DNA of 64,000 nucleotides from the NCBI GenBank assembly GCA_030704615.1, contig CM060731.1, positions 39,556,001-39,620,000 of the forward strand. The letters run 5' to 3'. The translations under genes were made by a program, and so were the position numbers. A model generated the notes under the pieces. The model was not told the origin of the DNA. It saw nothing but the letters and a program-made list of their open reading frames with translations, and did no database searches. The first letter of the stretch is position 1. Every line of letters starts with the position of its first letter. This document shows positions 32,821 through 44,040 of the stretch, one piece after another. Source of the stretch: Takakia lepidozioides. Lineage: Eukaryota > Streptophyta > Takakiopsida > Takakiales > Takakiaceae.

Positions 32821-33443
32821 TGATTCCGGCGCTATGGGTTTGTTCCCCTTCCTCTACCGGACTTAATCCTATCTGGGGAATGTAGTTGATAGATGGGCCT
32901 CGCAGAGAAGACGGAATCTCACGAAGAGGACGCAACTGACTCGGACTTCCAAAACACATTCATCCACACACTCAAGCACACCGTTATACCCAGCGTACAC
33001 TCGCGTAAGACCCAAAAAGCCACCACCCTCACTCCCGCGGCAGTGAGGCTTAAATAGTATTAGGTCATAATCTAATCCTAGTGCCGCGTGGCACTTACAT
33101 ATAGGCCCACCAGATGCCCTTCCAGCATAGCCATAGAAAGAAGCCAAATCACCCAGATCCATCCTAATCTAGTCCTAAACTAGCTGTTAGAATAAGACAG
33201 CACCTAATAAAGTCATCAGCAGTTGCCAGCTCATCCTCATGCGCAAGGTGTAAGTTCATCCAGACTTCATCCTGAAACGTTGTAACGGGGAGAGGGTGAG
33301 ATTTAACACCTCCTCCATGGAGGTGTTAAATCTCGGTCAACAATTAAAAATCGGGTAGTGTCCATCCCTAAATCATCCGGAGCGCATCCCTCCTCCATTC
33401 ATCCATGTCGAAAAGGAAGGCGAGAAGGAATCCCAGCTCCACA
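32821..33443 (-). mobile_element. Family A gypsy LTR, minus orientation (3' LTR)
   Basis: Read on the minus strand from 33443 (TGTGGAGCTGGGATTCC) to 32821 (GGAATCA), it matches the LTR at 38254-38797 in inverted orientation, including CCACGTGGCAC-like and TTTAAGCC (TATA-like) segments. About 80 bp around 33270-33350, including a palindrome, are absent from the other copy. It lies just downstream of the family A integrase, as a 3' LTR should. The outer 5' boundary is uncertain because no clear polypurine tract was seen beside it. Confidence 0.8.
33298..33334. repeat. Perfect 16-bp palindrome inside the left LTR
   Basis: GAGATTTAACACCTCC (33298-33313) and its exact complement GGAGGTGTTAAATCTC (33319-33334) flank a 5-base loop. 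The segment is missing from the partner LTR, so it was probably gained by this copy. Confidence 0.8.
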
Positions 33444-33689
33444 TATGTGAAGTCTGCTGGGGCCACAAGAAACTGCGAGCTCCTGCGAGTGATGAGCTCA
33501 GGAAGAACAAAAACGAAGCCTAGCCAAAACAAACTACACACCCGGCACACAAGGGATGAAAAAACCTAGGGAAGAAAACCTCACCCTGCAAGCTGGGTGG
33601 AGGACAAAACATCCCATAAGAAAAACCCCAAGTGCTACAATTGGTGCAGAAAACTAGCACGAAATTCAAAAACTACTCTAAAGAAGAAG

Positions 33690-36600
33690 ATGCCATGGTA
33701 TGAATACGAGCTGTCCGAGCTGTGGGGGTGAAGGTCACCTGACGGTTCTCAACATTCAAACAGGTTAGATCAAAAGTAAGAGTGCATGGAACAAGCAATG
33801 AAACATGAATGGAGCTAGCTAAGTGAGGAGTAGAGACATGTTGGGGGAGCAAGACATACTGCCTGCTAGGAAGAATATCAGAGATAAGGTAAGGGCCATC
33901 AATTCTACGTTTGGCCTTAGAGATCTATTTACCAGGCTGGAGCCTAACACAAACAGATTGGCCTACCTTGAATGACTCAGAATACACAACACGTCTGTTG
34001 TAATTCTTGGCCTGAGCAGCTTGGGCAAACACAATGTTATATTTTGCAGTTTCACGCAAACTACGTCGTCTAGCATCAATGGAAAGCAAAAAGACTTCCC
34101 ATTCTCAGGCTCAGTTGCGGATACCTGCAGCCAGAAGATATCCAAAGGAGTTTTACATTTCCTACCATACAAAAGTTCAAAAGGTGAGATTTTGGTACTG
34201 GCATGGATAAAAGTCTTATAGGCAAAGAGCAGAATAGGCACAACAATATCTCATTCATCAAAGAGTGTTCCATTCTTCTCGAGAATCTGGCATCTAGTTT
34301 TGTTAAATCGTTCTGTCAAACCATTGCATTGGGGATTGTAGGGAGCAGTAACGACATGCTTAGTGTTGAGATTAAACAAGACAATCTCCATAAGTTGGTT
34401 GCAGAACTCTGTACCTTGATCCGTGAGGATCTCAAGAGGGCAACCATGACGAAGTATCACCTTATCAAAGAAGAACTGCACCACCTCATCATTATCCTTA
34501 GCAACCAGAGGTCGGAACTCAACTCATTTTGTCAGGTAGTCCATAGCAACCGCAAGGTATGCATGGCCCTTGGACGTGGATTTAAGGGGTCCGACTAGAT
34601 CTAAGCCAACCCTGGCAAATGGTTCAGTCACCGGGATTGGCTGCAAAGGTAAGGGAGCTTTGGTCCTAGGTAGGATGGTTTTAGCATGACATGGCACACA
34701 TCTTGCAATGAAAGCTGAGACATCTTTAACTAAGCCTTTCCAGTGATACTACTCATGTAATCTCTTGACTGTTTTAGCAACCCCCAAATGGCCAGCATAA
34801 GTAGAAGCATGGTACAATTTGAGCAAAGCAGGGACATCGGACCTAGAAGGGACTTCCACAGCAGAGGTACCTTCCAAAGCAGTGACTCTGAACAATCTCC
34901 CTTCACTTTTCCGATGGCTGGGTAAGTGATAGTTGACTTGCCTCATGAGCAGCTTGGATATGCCACTAAGGTGGGTGCCGGTTTTGCACCTATGGAGAAG
35001 AACGTCGTATAATGGATCATCCATGCCTACATCACTCATGGCCACACAACAACAGGTTAGTGCAGGCGAGAAGAAAGTGACAGCCCCCGTTCTCTTCCTT
35101 TCGTAATCCCGACTTCATTTTCAGTTGGCTGCCTATGAGGAGGCAAGCAGGCTGTAAGGCGCAGCTCAGTCCCTTGGTCGGGATACAAACCAAGGAGGGC
35201 GCAAGACAAGATGAGCAGTTCTAAGGTAAGGGAAAGTACCAGACCCTTCTGCAGGATACCAGACTAGAATTCATGCCAATTCCACAGGAAAGTCAACCAA
35301 CATCAAACTGAAGTAGATCCCAAGTGTCAAGCAGATCTGGAGGAATATAAGGATAGTCCAGCAAATGATACAAGGCATAGGGATCAGAAACAGGCACAAC
35401 AAGTGGTGTAGAGCATGCAGCATGAAGGACCAGGTCATTTAAAGTAGTGTAAGGTTCAGGGATTTTGGGTTCACTCGAGTCAAAGCATCTGCATTAACAT
35501 TATCCTTCCCACGCTTGTAGGAGACGGTGAAATCATAGTCTTGCAATATTAGAGCCCACCGAGCTAATATGCCAGTGAGTTCATGAGGAGTTAGCAAGGC
35601 TTTCAAAGGTAGATGATAAGTTTCAATGGTAAAATGACAGCCTCGTAAATACTGCCTAAAATATTTGACTCCAAAGACAACTGCAAGGCCTTCCTTGTCA
35701 ATGATAGAGTAATTACGCTCATGTTTATCAAGTCGGCGGGAGGCGTAGGCAATGGCATGCTCAGGATAAGCAAGCACATGAGCAGAGGTTAGTGCAATTT
35801 TGAGCTTCTCAGAGGCGGATGTTTGAGCAGTACCCCATACAAAACGAGCATCCTTGGATAACAAACGAGTGAGTGGAGCAGCTAGTTTGGCAAATTGAAA
35901 AATGAAGCGACGATAGTAAGAACCCAAGCCCAAGAAGGCCTTAACACATGTTTTATCTCTAGGGGTTGGATAGTTCCACACAGCTTGGATCTTAGTTGGG
36001 TCAGGACTGATGCTAGCAGCAGAAGCAGATGGCCCAAGAAATGGAACTGCTCATACAAAAATCACACTTCTTGGCTTTAACTTTAAGCCCGGCTGCACGA
36101 AGTTTGCACACAACACGCTGTAAATCCAGCAGATGAGCATCAAACGTTATAGAATAAATGTTGATGTCATCAATGTAAACTAATGCACACTCCCAACAAG
36201 GTTACCTAAAACAATGTCCATAAGGCACTGAAATGTAGCAGTGGCGTTGCAAAGGCCAAAAGGCATTGTTTCAAATTGGAAGAGGCTCATCCTGCAGGTG
36301 AAGGCAGTTTTCTCCTTAGCAGCAACAGTTAAAGGAACTTGCCAAAAGCCAGAGGCTAAATCTAATGAAGAGAAGATAGTGGCCCCATTAAGTTGATCTA
36401 GCGTTTCATTAATGCATGGCAAAGGGTAGACATCTTTATTTGTGATGGCATTTAAACGCCGAAAGTCAACGCAAAAACGGGTTGAGCCATCCTTCTTACC
36501 CACTAAGACAATGGGACTGGCCCAAGGGGATATGGAGGGGGTGATCACACCAGCATCAAGCATCTTGGTAATCTCTTTCTAAATGACTTTGCGCTCACGA

Positions 36601-36941
36601 ACACTCTCCCTATAAGCATGTTGTTTGATAGGCTTACCATCCGTGATGATGTCATGATCCAGAAGGGTGGTGCGGCCTAAGTCATGGAGCCCTTTACTAA
36701 AGATGTCGAGATTGTCATGGAGAAACAGGTGCAGGCGATTAATCTGTTGGGGAGTAAGATGATCACCCACTTTGATATCTTTTAAGACCTGCTGGAAATG
36801 TTGCTCTTGTTCGGGAGTAAGCGTGCCGTTGTCAGTGGAGCCGGAGTGAGAGGCAAATGCCTGGAGTTGGTCAATGGGGGAGTCCACCAGTTCAATATCA
36901 TGAAGACTGAGGCCTTTCTGAACAGAGGCCAACTTAGACAA
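33690..36941 (-). pseudogene. Ty3/gypsy family A pol (RT, RNase H, integrase), decayed
   Basis: Order on the minus strand: an RT N-terminal linker (36941-36579, with DIFSKGLHDLG); RT core with ASPIVLVGKKDGSTRFCVDF and FSSLDLASGFWQVPL (about 36510-36300); the YIDD box in a shifted frame (VYIDDINIYS, about 36185-36155); RT connection and RNase H (35981-35439, with FLGLGSYYRRFI); then an integrase with HLGVAKTVKRLHE and CVPCH zinc ligands (about 34790-34690), LDLVGPL, ILTDQGTEF and GLTERFNKT (catalytic D, D, E), and a C-terminal KVGQSVCVRLQPGK piece near 33960. At least three stops and two frameshifts. RNase H has TYHLPL where TDH-PL is usual. The gag half is not upstream on this strand; a matching 5' LTR and gag lie in the opposite orientation at 38.3-41.4 kb. 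Confidence 0.88.
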
Positions 36942-36949
36942 AGGAGAAG

Positions 36950-37960
36950 CAGTGAGCCTAGCAAGGACCTGACCCTTGCGGACACTGATGCTGATACGTT
37001 TTGGATTAGCAATCAGTAATCTGACCTCTCCCTTGAATCCCCTGTTTACCCTCCACTTGGTGTAACCCTCTGAAACCCCGATTTCTCATGTAACTCTGGT
37101 TGGTCCATTTTATACTTAACCACATTTGGACTTAGTCAAATTCCGAGATCAAGTGTGGGTTACACTGACTGTAGTTACACTCCATTCTGTGTAACCCCGA
37201 GTGGAGTTACACACCTCGTCGTGTAACCCGATGTAACCCCGAGTGGAGTTGACACTCTTTCAGTTCCATGTCACTCTCAAGAGAGGGTGGGGAAGATTTG
37301 ACATGCCGAAAACCGGCGTACCATCTTGTCAGAGGTTGCACGTGTGCATTAAGTTCTTACATTATTCCTATTATCTTCCATTTGATTTCTTCATAAAGAA
37401 TTTCCAGAAAATGTTGTTGTCATCTTGGTTTCTGAGAGAAAACCTTCTGGCTCTAGTTAGCTTTTTTTGTCATATGTTGCGGGTGTCATGAAATGTTTGT
37501 TTGCTTGCTTTCCTGCACAATTCAGTTCACTAATGAAAGCAGCTATTCCCCCATTTCTCCATGATGTTGTCTCAATCATCAACAAAGGCAAATGTAATTT
37601 TGATATTTTTCCTCTCTTATGCTTACATTTCCAATTAAGGAGTGTGCTTACCACGCGTAAAGGAACCCTCCTGAACCATATTCTCTCACGAGCGCGTTAC
37701 GGTTTGTAATGCACCCTGACAGTGGGTTAGATTTTTTGTAACCGTAGTCCACATGTATTTTCTTTTTCTTTTTCTCTTAAAAGAGTTTATTTATTTATTT
37801 ATTTATTTTTACCCTACACAAAAGTCTGCAAAAATGGGAGGTTTCCATGATGCCTGGACATTTTTATACCCCTCTGTAAACCTATCAATATGTAGCCCAA
37901 GTTTCATTAAAAAAAAATCAACGAGTGAGAACATACAAGTAGCCAATAGAACAAAAAAAC
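36950..37960. repeat. Spacer with GTGTAACCCC repeats
   Basis: Between 37060 and 37260 variants of GTGTAACCCCGAGTGGAGTTAC recur in both orientations (for example 37179-37213 and 37220-37250), like the subterminal repeats of a DNA transposon, but no terminal sequence was recognised. T-rich and TTTA repeats lie at 37755-37808. No gene. Confidence 0.4.
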
Positions 37961-37966
37961 CAACAG

Positions 37967-38230
37967 TCAGTAGCTCAGATGGTAAAGTGCGCTGAGTGCC
38001 ATCCGGATGACCCTGGGGTCAAATGCTGCTACTTGACGGATGTGGTACGCTCTTCTCCCCCTCCCTGTGCAGTGTCGCATCAGAAAGCCTTACGGCGAGG
38101 TTACTGAGAGGTTATTTTCACCTCTCTCTATCAAGGGGCCTGGTTTGTGAGCTGTCGCTCCCAGGTGTTTCCCTTTTCTTCTTTTTTTCTTTAAAAAAAA
38201 AAAAAAAAAAAACAAACAAACAAAAAACAG
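37967..38230 (+). mobile_element. tRNA-Ala-related SINE with poly-A tail
   Basis: A box TAGCTCAGATGG at 37971-37982, followed by TAAAGTGCGCT (close to the D-arm side of plant tRNA-Ala), B box GGGGTCAAATGC at 38015-38026, a body of about 170 bp, then a run of about 20 A (38193-38212) and a CAAACAAACAAA tail. It is not a functional tRNA because the acceptor and anticodon stems are not preserved. A target duplication was not clear. It lies just 5' of the family A LTR and may have trimmed it. Confidence 0.75.
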
Positions 38231-38253
38231 ATAGACCTGCAATTTGGAATGGT

Positions 38254-38797
38254 TGCGGAGCTAGGATTCCTTCTCGCCTTCATTTTCGACGTGGATGAAT
38301 GGAGGAGGGATGCGCTCCGGATAATTTAGGGATGGACGGAGCCAGGATGAAGTCTGGATGAACTTAAACCTTGCGCATGAGGATGAGCTAGCAACAACTG
38401 ATGACTTTACTAGGTGTTGTCTTATTCTAACAGCTAGTTTAGAATTTAGATTAGGATAGATCTGGGTGATCTGGCTTTTTTCTATGGCTATGCTGGAAGG
38501 GCATCTGGTGGGCCTATATGTAAGTGCCACGTGGCACTAGGATTAGATTATGACCTAATATTATTTAAGCCTCACTGCCGTGGCAGTGAGGGTGGTGGCT
38601 TTTTGGGTCTTACGCGAGTGTACGCTGGGTGTAACGGTGTGCTTGAGTATGTGGATGAATGTGCTTTGGAAGTCCGAGTCAGTTGCATCCTCTTCGTGAG
38701 ATTCTGTCTTCTCTGCCAGGCCCATCTATCGACTACATTCCCCAGATAGGATTAAGTCCGGTAGAGGAAGGGGAACAAAACCATAGCGCCGGAATCA
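38254..38797 (+). mobile_element. Family A gypsy LTR, plus orientation (5' LTR)
   Basis: It starts TGCGGAGCTAGG and ends GGAATCA, matching the inverted copy at 33443-32821. It contains GCCACGTGGCAC (about 38526-38537) and ATTATTTAAGCC (about 38561-38572), likely enhancer and TATA elements of the retrotransposon promoter. It is directly followed by a tRNA primer-binding site, which fixes its 3' end and identity as a 5' LTR. Confidence 0.88.
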
Positions 38798-38815
38798 TGG
38801 TGGAGATGCGGGGTA
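38798..38815 (+). other. Primer-binding site complementary to tRNA-Ala
   Basis: TGGTGGAGATGCGGGGTA is complementary to 18 nucleotides at the 3' end of a plant tRNA-Ala (AGC), including CCA, as I recall that sequence. It begins immediately after the LTR, so tRNA-Ala would prime minus-strand synthesis of this family. Confidence 0.8.
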
Positions 38816-38894
38816 ACTAAAAATCGTTGACGGAGGATTTAGCTCGTACGAAACACCTGAGAACAGTAGATTGTGTACGGGGAATCCTGCATGA

Positions 38895-38936
38895 TTGCGG
38901 GGAGAGGTAGTGGCAAAATGGCGGCTTGTGTGTCGC

Positions 38937-38987
<51 letters not shown>

Positions 38988-39485
38988 CTGCTCGAGCTTT
39001 TCTGTGTTTTGAGAGTTTTGCAAGTGAGCACTTTGGCTTCCAGTTCTGAGCGTGGTTGGTTTGAGCTTGATCAATTCGAGGTCTCGCGCTTGAAACAGAC
39101 TCATGCGTTGGAATCTCGCTACATTTGTGAGTTTGCACACAACCTGTTACCTGAGCAGCTGGTGTTTGTCGATTACCCGGAGGGAGAACCTATTCCACGG
39201 CCTGAGCTCCCGCTGGACACGCCCTCGGAGTTTTGGGCCAAGACCTTTGAGGAAACTGCGTGCAAAAAAACTTGCAAACCCATACACACCAAAGCGGAGC
39301 AGAGGGAGCAGAGCCGGCGCATTCGCGAGTCTCTTCAGGGAGCCTACGCCGCACGCCTTCTCCTCAAGCTTCATTCCAGGGAAGTCACTCTACAAATTCC
39401 CCTTGCTAGTGCCAATGAGCAGTTGGAGAGTGGTGAGAAACTTAGTTGGGCTGTCTTGGGCATTCCACAATTCTCTGTGAGTTGA
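38895..39485 (+). CDS. Family A 5' internal frame with GA repeat, unknown product
   Basis: Open frame of 196 codons just after the primer site. A (GA)n run at 38940-38982 is translated as Arg-Glu repeats; after it the text looks coding: CEFAHNLLPEQLVFVDYPEG, then PLDTPSEFWAKTFEE and a basic KAEQREQSRRIRESLQGAYA segment. No domain is recognised. The position suggests a gag leader product or an extra reading frame upstream of gag. Coding-like text continues in broken frames to about 39950. Confidence 0.4.
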
Positions 39486-40533
39486 GAATTGGGTGTAGAG
39501 CTTGAGAGCTTCCTGCCTCCTGACAGGCCAAGCCCTCTACGATTGTGGGAACTGGTTAAAGGAGGTACATCGATTCTGCTTGCTAATTTAAGGCCTCGAG
39601 TTCCGCCAGCCCCTACCCGGGATCCCACTTGGGAATAGCTCATCACTGGTATTTCCGATTCTGAGTTCCCTTTTTGTCCCAGTGATGTGTTGATCTTTCC
39701 GGGGGGTGTTTTCGGCGTGAAACAGTAGGTCTCTACAAGGCTGAGGAAGCCAAGGCATATCCTGCCCATACGCTGTTGGTGAAGAAAAAGGTGGTACGCA
39801 GCATCGTGCGCGTGACTTTTTGGCTCAAGGGTGAAGAGGAACTGTGGGCATTCTTGGGAGAAGGAGTGTACCTGCTGCACAAACATCGCTTCATCACATC
39901 CCATTGTGTGTCTGGGTGGGATTCGAACTCAGTGCCCCTGCGGACAGGTAGCCGTGTACTCCTCTTCTCATGCCTGTATTTACAGGATCTATGCTAGAGA
40001 GGGAAGCAGAAGAGACGATGGGACTAAGTGAGTTGGAAAAACGTGCAGCAGAGGAGAGGGTAGAGACAACAACTAATGAAAAGAATAATATGGAAAGGGG
40101 AGTACCCACAAAACTCCATCCTGGAAAAGCGGCAAAAATACGCCCCCCTCATTTTAGCTATCCGCCAACAAGGATGGCGCACTGGTCCCCTAACCGTCAT
40201 CACAGCAGGCACAAGAGGTGGCATTCACAACGCCAGCATCAATGACCTGCATAACAACTTTCAAATCCCTATCTCTCCTATCCACAAATGTGTTCAAGCC
40301 ATATACCTCACAGCCCTCCGCGCTCTCATAGCTATCATCACCAATAAACGTAAGCTTGAATCTAATCCTACAACAATACCCTAGATGCCCTCAGGGGGGC
40401 ACCCCCCCCCCCCCCCCCACAATGGCACCATACTGGCACACATCGCACACACATCTCTAGTGACTCGGTGTCCAACCGGACACCTTTTTTTTTATCATAG
40501 GGCCCGCCTCCGACAGGGGGCAGTAGCCGAAAG
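39486..40533. other. Broken coding-like leader and low-complexity sequence before gag
   Basis: Fragments such as LVKKKVVRSIVRVTFWLKGE (39773-39832) look protein-like but do not connect. A B-box-like GAGTTCGAATCCC on the minus strand (39934-39922) hints at a tRNA-related repeat. A run of 17 C lies at 40404-40420, and 40536-40600 is CT-rich. No intact gene. Confidence 0.35.
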
Positions 40534-41433
40534 GTGAAGTGGCTCTTAGTTACGCCGGCTCTGGCCGGAGTCTTCTCTCTCTCTCTGGAAAGGGGAGAGT
40601 CGTCCGGAGATCACAAGGATCCAGCGACTGTGCCTCAACCCACATTTGATTTGGACGAGCTGTGTGAAGCCATGGGGGTGATTTCAAATTGCCCCCTGCT
40701 TATGAAGCTGTTGCTGAAACAAACTGAAGTTCCGGATACTACTCCATGGAAAACTAATCATGGGGAGCAAATGCATAAACAACAATACCCTGAGTACAAC
40801 TTAGGGGATGATTTTGAGTCCTTCTTGGAATTTTTTGAAATCAACACTGAAATGAATGGAGTTCCCCCACGGTTCCAAGTCAAGTCTTTTCGGATCTGTC
40901 TCAAGGGAGAGGCCAGGCAACTGTTTGAGTCCAATATTAAAGACAAACATGATCTTACTTGGGTAGAAGCCAGAGAATTGGCTCGCAAGCTCTTTCGTGA
41001 AGAAAAGCCCATAGCTTACACCGCACCAGACTTAAAATTTCATTATGGCGACAATGTGTGGAAATACTACACTGACTTGCGAACTGCAATCTGTAAGTCA
41101 GTTTTGATTGCCTCAGAGAGACCTGCTATTTTGAAACATTGTTTTGTAAAGGGCTTGCCCCCTGTTGAGAAAGTGTTTCTGCAAAATCAGACTTACACCA
41201 CTAAAGATGAGATGGTGGAATTGATTGAAGAAAGGTTACGTCTCAAAGCTACCAAGGCATGCCTGTCTAAAGTTGCCAACACAAAACACACTCATCTGGC
41301 TAGTGAGGGTCACTGTGTAGAGCCTACTGATGGGGACCTTGGGGTGAAAGGTATTGCAAAAGATCTGGTCCCTTCCTGTCATTTTTTCGTAATGAAATCC
41401 AGGGAGAGTTTCAAGCCTTCAAAACTGAGGTAG
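40534..41433 (+). CDS. Gag-like protein of a gypsy element (family A, 5' half)
   Basis: About 300 codons, one continuous frame. The central part fits a gypsy gag/capsid core: DDFESFLEFFEINTEMNGVP, FRICLKGEARQLFES, DLTWVEARELARKLF, and later HCFVKGLPPVEKVFL and EMVELIEERLRLK. No zinc knuckle is present before the stop, so the C-terminal nucleocapsid region is missing. Capsid proteins of this type assemble the cytoplasmic particle for reverse transcription. It follows the family A 5' LTR in the same orientation with about 1.7 kb of damaged sequence between them. That it belongs to the same element as the minus-strand pol at 33.7-36.9 kb is inference. Confidence 0.72.
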   Translation: MKWLLVTPALAGVFSLSLERGESSGDHKDPATVPQPTFDLDELCEAMGVISNCPLLMKLLLKQTEVPDTTPWKTNHGEQMHKQQYPEYNLGDDFESFLEFFEINTEMNGVPPRFQVKSFRICLKGEARQLFESNIKDKHDLTWVEARELARKLFREEKPIAYTAPDLKFHYGDNVWKYYTDLRTAICKSVLIASERPAILKHCFVKGLPPVEKVFLQNQTYTTKDEMVELIEERLRLKATKACLSKVANTKHTHLASEGHCVEPTDGDLGVKGIAKDLVPSCHFFVMKSRESFKPSKLR

Positions 41434-41526
41434 GCTGGAACTCTACAGTCACTGCCAAATCTAGGCCTCAAGGTAAGACTCTTTCTCGTGATTTCAAACT
41501 CATGCACCGTGACGCCTATAAGCGCA

Positions 41527-42420
41527 TCAGTAGGGACCGGATCCACCCATTGATGTAAGAACCTCAAAACGCTGGTAAGTGTTATCCTCCAGTGGTCTGG
41601 TAAAACCCATGCTGCCACCCACTGAATGGAATGGTACTTGTCCAAGGACTGCAGGCTGCCCATGCATATGCTGGTCAAAATGCATGGGCCCCATTTGATT
41701 ATGCTCTATGGGGTGACGCCCCATCCCCATATGATGTCGCACAAGATGCTGCTGCTCATATGGCGGACCATGCAAGTCCAAGTGATGAGGCTGTCGTCCC
41801 ATGTGCTGGGTCTCCATATGCTGCTGCCCAGTGTGTGCCTGCTGACGTCCTGCCCCCATGTGCTGCTGCCTCAGGTGACGCTGCTACTCAAGATGTTGGT
41901 GGCCGACTTGCTGGTGATCCAAGCCAGGACGGTGCAACTGCTGCTGCTGCTGCACTGTCTGATGGAGGTCCAAATCGGGACGCCCCATGTGGAGCACAAG
42001 GTGGTTGTGGTGTTGGTCCACCTCCCGCTGCTGAATTTGGTGCTGTTCCATATGCTGCATATGCTGTGTTTCCATCTCCCCATGCATCCCACTTGTTTGC
42101 CCCACATCATCCTGCAATCCAGGTACTGATGTCCCAGCCAGAGGGCTCCCCTACTCACTACTTCCCTGGGGAAGCTGGAGAGAGAGGTCAGGCAGGCCTG
42201 TTACTGGTTGGCAGCAGTCGCCCGAAACACCTGGCATCTCCTGCTCCTGGGGCTGCAGACCTTGGACACTGGGTACTGCTTGGTGGGGGTGGCAAGCCAT
42301 GTTGGACAGCCCTCCGTGTTGACCATGAGGGTGCACCGCAACATCAGACGTGATAATGCTTTGCTGCTCAGTATGCAAAGAAGACTCGGACCTGTGGCTG
42401 GGTGAGTGGGCTGAAATGTC
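41527..42420 (-). pseudogene. Gln/His/Met-rich reading frame, possible captured host exon
   Basis: On the minus strand one frame runs from about 42420 to 41527 with two stops, at 42151-42153 and 41884-41886; both are TAG in a CAG-rich context and fit single C-to-T changes. Composition is rich in Gln, His and Met: HGEMETQHMQHMEQHQIQQ, QTVQQQQQLHRPG, and PFHSVGGSMGFTRPLEDNTY near the end. This resembles the disordered Gln-rich region of plant transcriptional coregulators. Plus-strand frames here are also long (240 codons, Ala-rich), so low stop density alone is weak evidence. It lies between the family A gag and the family B integrase. No specific protein is recognised. Confidence 0.35.
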
Positions 42421-42429
42421 GGGCCCTGT

Positions 42430-44040
42430 TCAAGATGGTGCCAGGATGGCATGCATCTGCCTTTTTGTGCATCCTAGCAATGGGAGCTCAAGCTGGTCCA
42501 TCCCATAGCATTGGTCATGTAGATGGTGTGCATGACGATCCGGAGATCAATGAGAAGCTTGGTGGTGCTAAGGATGTGCATGAAGATGCAGTAGTATTGG
42601 CCTACCTTCGTACTAGAGAGACAGCAGTCAGTGTGACTGCTAAGGAGAGAGATCGGATCCTACAACGAGCCAAGAGGTTCAAGTGGGAGGGGACTCACCT
42701 ACTCCGAGTATGGGAGGATGGACGAGTGAGGATTGTGCCTCATCCAACACAACAAGCGCGATTGGTACGCCATGCCCATGAGGAGTTGGGACATTTTTGG
42801 GTGCGGCGCACTCATAGTTTGCTGCAAGGACAATACTGGTGGCGGGGCATGCACACGGATGTGCAACAGTTAGTGGCAAGGTGCATGGTGTGTGGTAGAG
42901 TGCGAGCTTCTTTCAATGCACCTACTCCACAATTGCATCCTTTACCCATTATGGGTTTGGGCTATCGTTGGATTCTTGACTTCGCAGACCCATTGTCACT
43001 AACGATTCGCCAAAACAAGTATGTGCTGGTGATGGTGGAACATTTCTCCAAGTAGATTGAACTGGTGGCATTGCCTGACAAGGCAAGTGAGGGGGCTGCG
43101 TATGCATTCTTAGATCGAGTGCTTAGCCAATTTGGTGCTCCAGCCGAGGTACTCACGGACCAGGGGAGAGAGTTATTTGGGGAGTTTTAGGCTTTGTGTG
43201 AGCAAGCCTTGATAGATCACCGCATTACTTCTCGAGATGATTACTTCTCGGGATCATCCCAAGGCTGATGGCCTGGCAGAGAGGGTTGTACAAATAGTCA
43301 AGCGAGGCTTGTGCAAGTATGGCTTGCAGAAGGGACACTTAGGAGATTGGGACCTTCAGCTACCTTGGTTGGCCATGGGCTACAAGTTTAGCAAACAAGC
43401 ATCACTTGCCTCGTTCTCGCCTTATTTCCTTCTCTTTGGACGAGAGTCAGATTTGCCTGCATCTATTCACAGGGAGACTGCAGTAGTTCTCAACCTTGAT
43501 GATCCGGATGTGTGGACACAAACATGTGCCCAGCGGGCAGAGTTGTTCAAGAGAGTCATGCCTATGGCTTTTGAGAACATTGTTATTGCCCAACACTGAG
43601 ACACATTGAGGTACGCCACTATACGTGGAGGGGGATATCGGCCAGGTGTTCGGCGTTTCCACCCTGAGGACTATGTGTATCTGCAGCAGACAACGCCTAC
43701 GACTTTGGATGTCACAGCAGGGCGTGTGATTTTAAGGGTCCGGGAGGTGTTGCCTTCAGGAGTGTTGATTCTGGAGGGTCGAGATGACATGGTATGGAAG
43801 AACCATGTGCGCAATTGTGCGCCGTGTCACCTTCCATATGTGGATGGGAGGATAGATCCCAACCTTGCAGTGGTACCTGCAGGGTTGCGTTGCATGCTAT
43901 GTGGGCATGCTGGTGGTACCGCGACCATGTTGGTGTGTGACAAATGCTCAAGGGGGTGGCACATGGGATGCTTGACACCGCCACTTGAGGAGGTTCCTAG
44001 TGGAGAATGGTTGTGTCCACGATACCTTGGACATAGGTAG
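42430..44040 (+). pseudogene. Family B gypsy integrase with C-terminal PHD finger
   Basis: Integrase in pieces on the plus strand. Zinc-binding HHCC: HAHEELGHFWVRRTH and CMVCGRV (42770-42905). Catalytic core: WILDFADPL, EVLTDQGREL and ADGLAERVVQIVKRGL (D, D, E). A C-terminal domain (43606-43890) follows with VYLQQTTPTTLDV, VREVLPSGVLILEG and NHVRNCAPCHLP. The protein then ends in a PHD-type zinc finger at about 43888-44028: CMLC, CDKC, GWHMGC, EWLCPRY. The last zinc ligand is Tyr where Cys is expected, and the residue before the final stop is Arg. Lesions: TAG at 43053-43055, TAG after GEF near 43188, a 16-17 bp tandem duplication (ATTACTTCTCGAGATG) around 43224-43256 that shifts the frame, and TGA at 43597-43599. 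A PHD finger reads histone tails, so it could steer integration, as chromodomains do in chromoviruses. It is followed by a polypurine tract and LTR. Confidence 0.85.

Noticed and set aside
37971-38035. tRNA-Ala gene
   Set aside because: The A and B boxes are tRNA-like, but the acceptor and anticodon stems do not form, and a poly-A tail follows, so it is a SINE.
41631-42353. 240-codon Ala-rich frame on the plus strand
   Set aside because: Its length follows from the low stop density opposite a CAG/CAT-rich sequence. The composition is unnatural and no domain is visible; the minus-strand Gln/His frame explains the pattern better.
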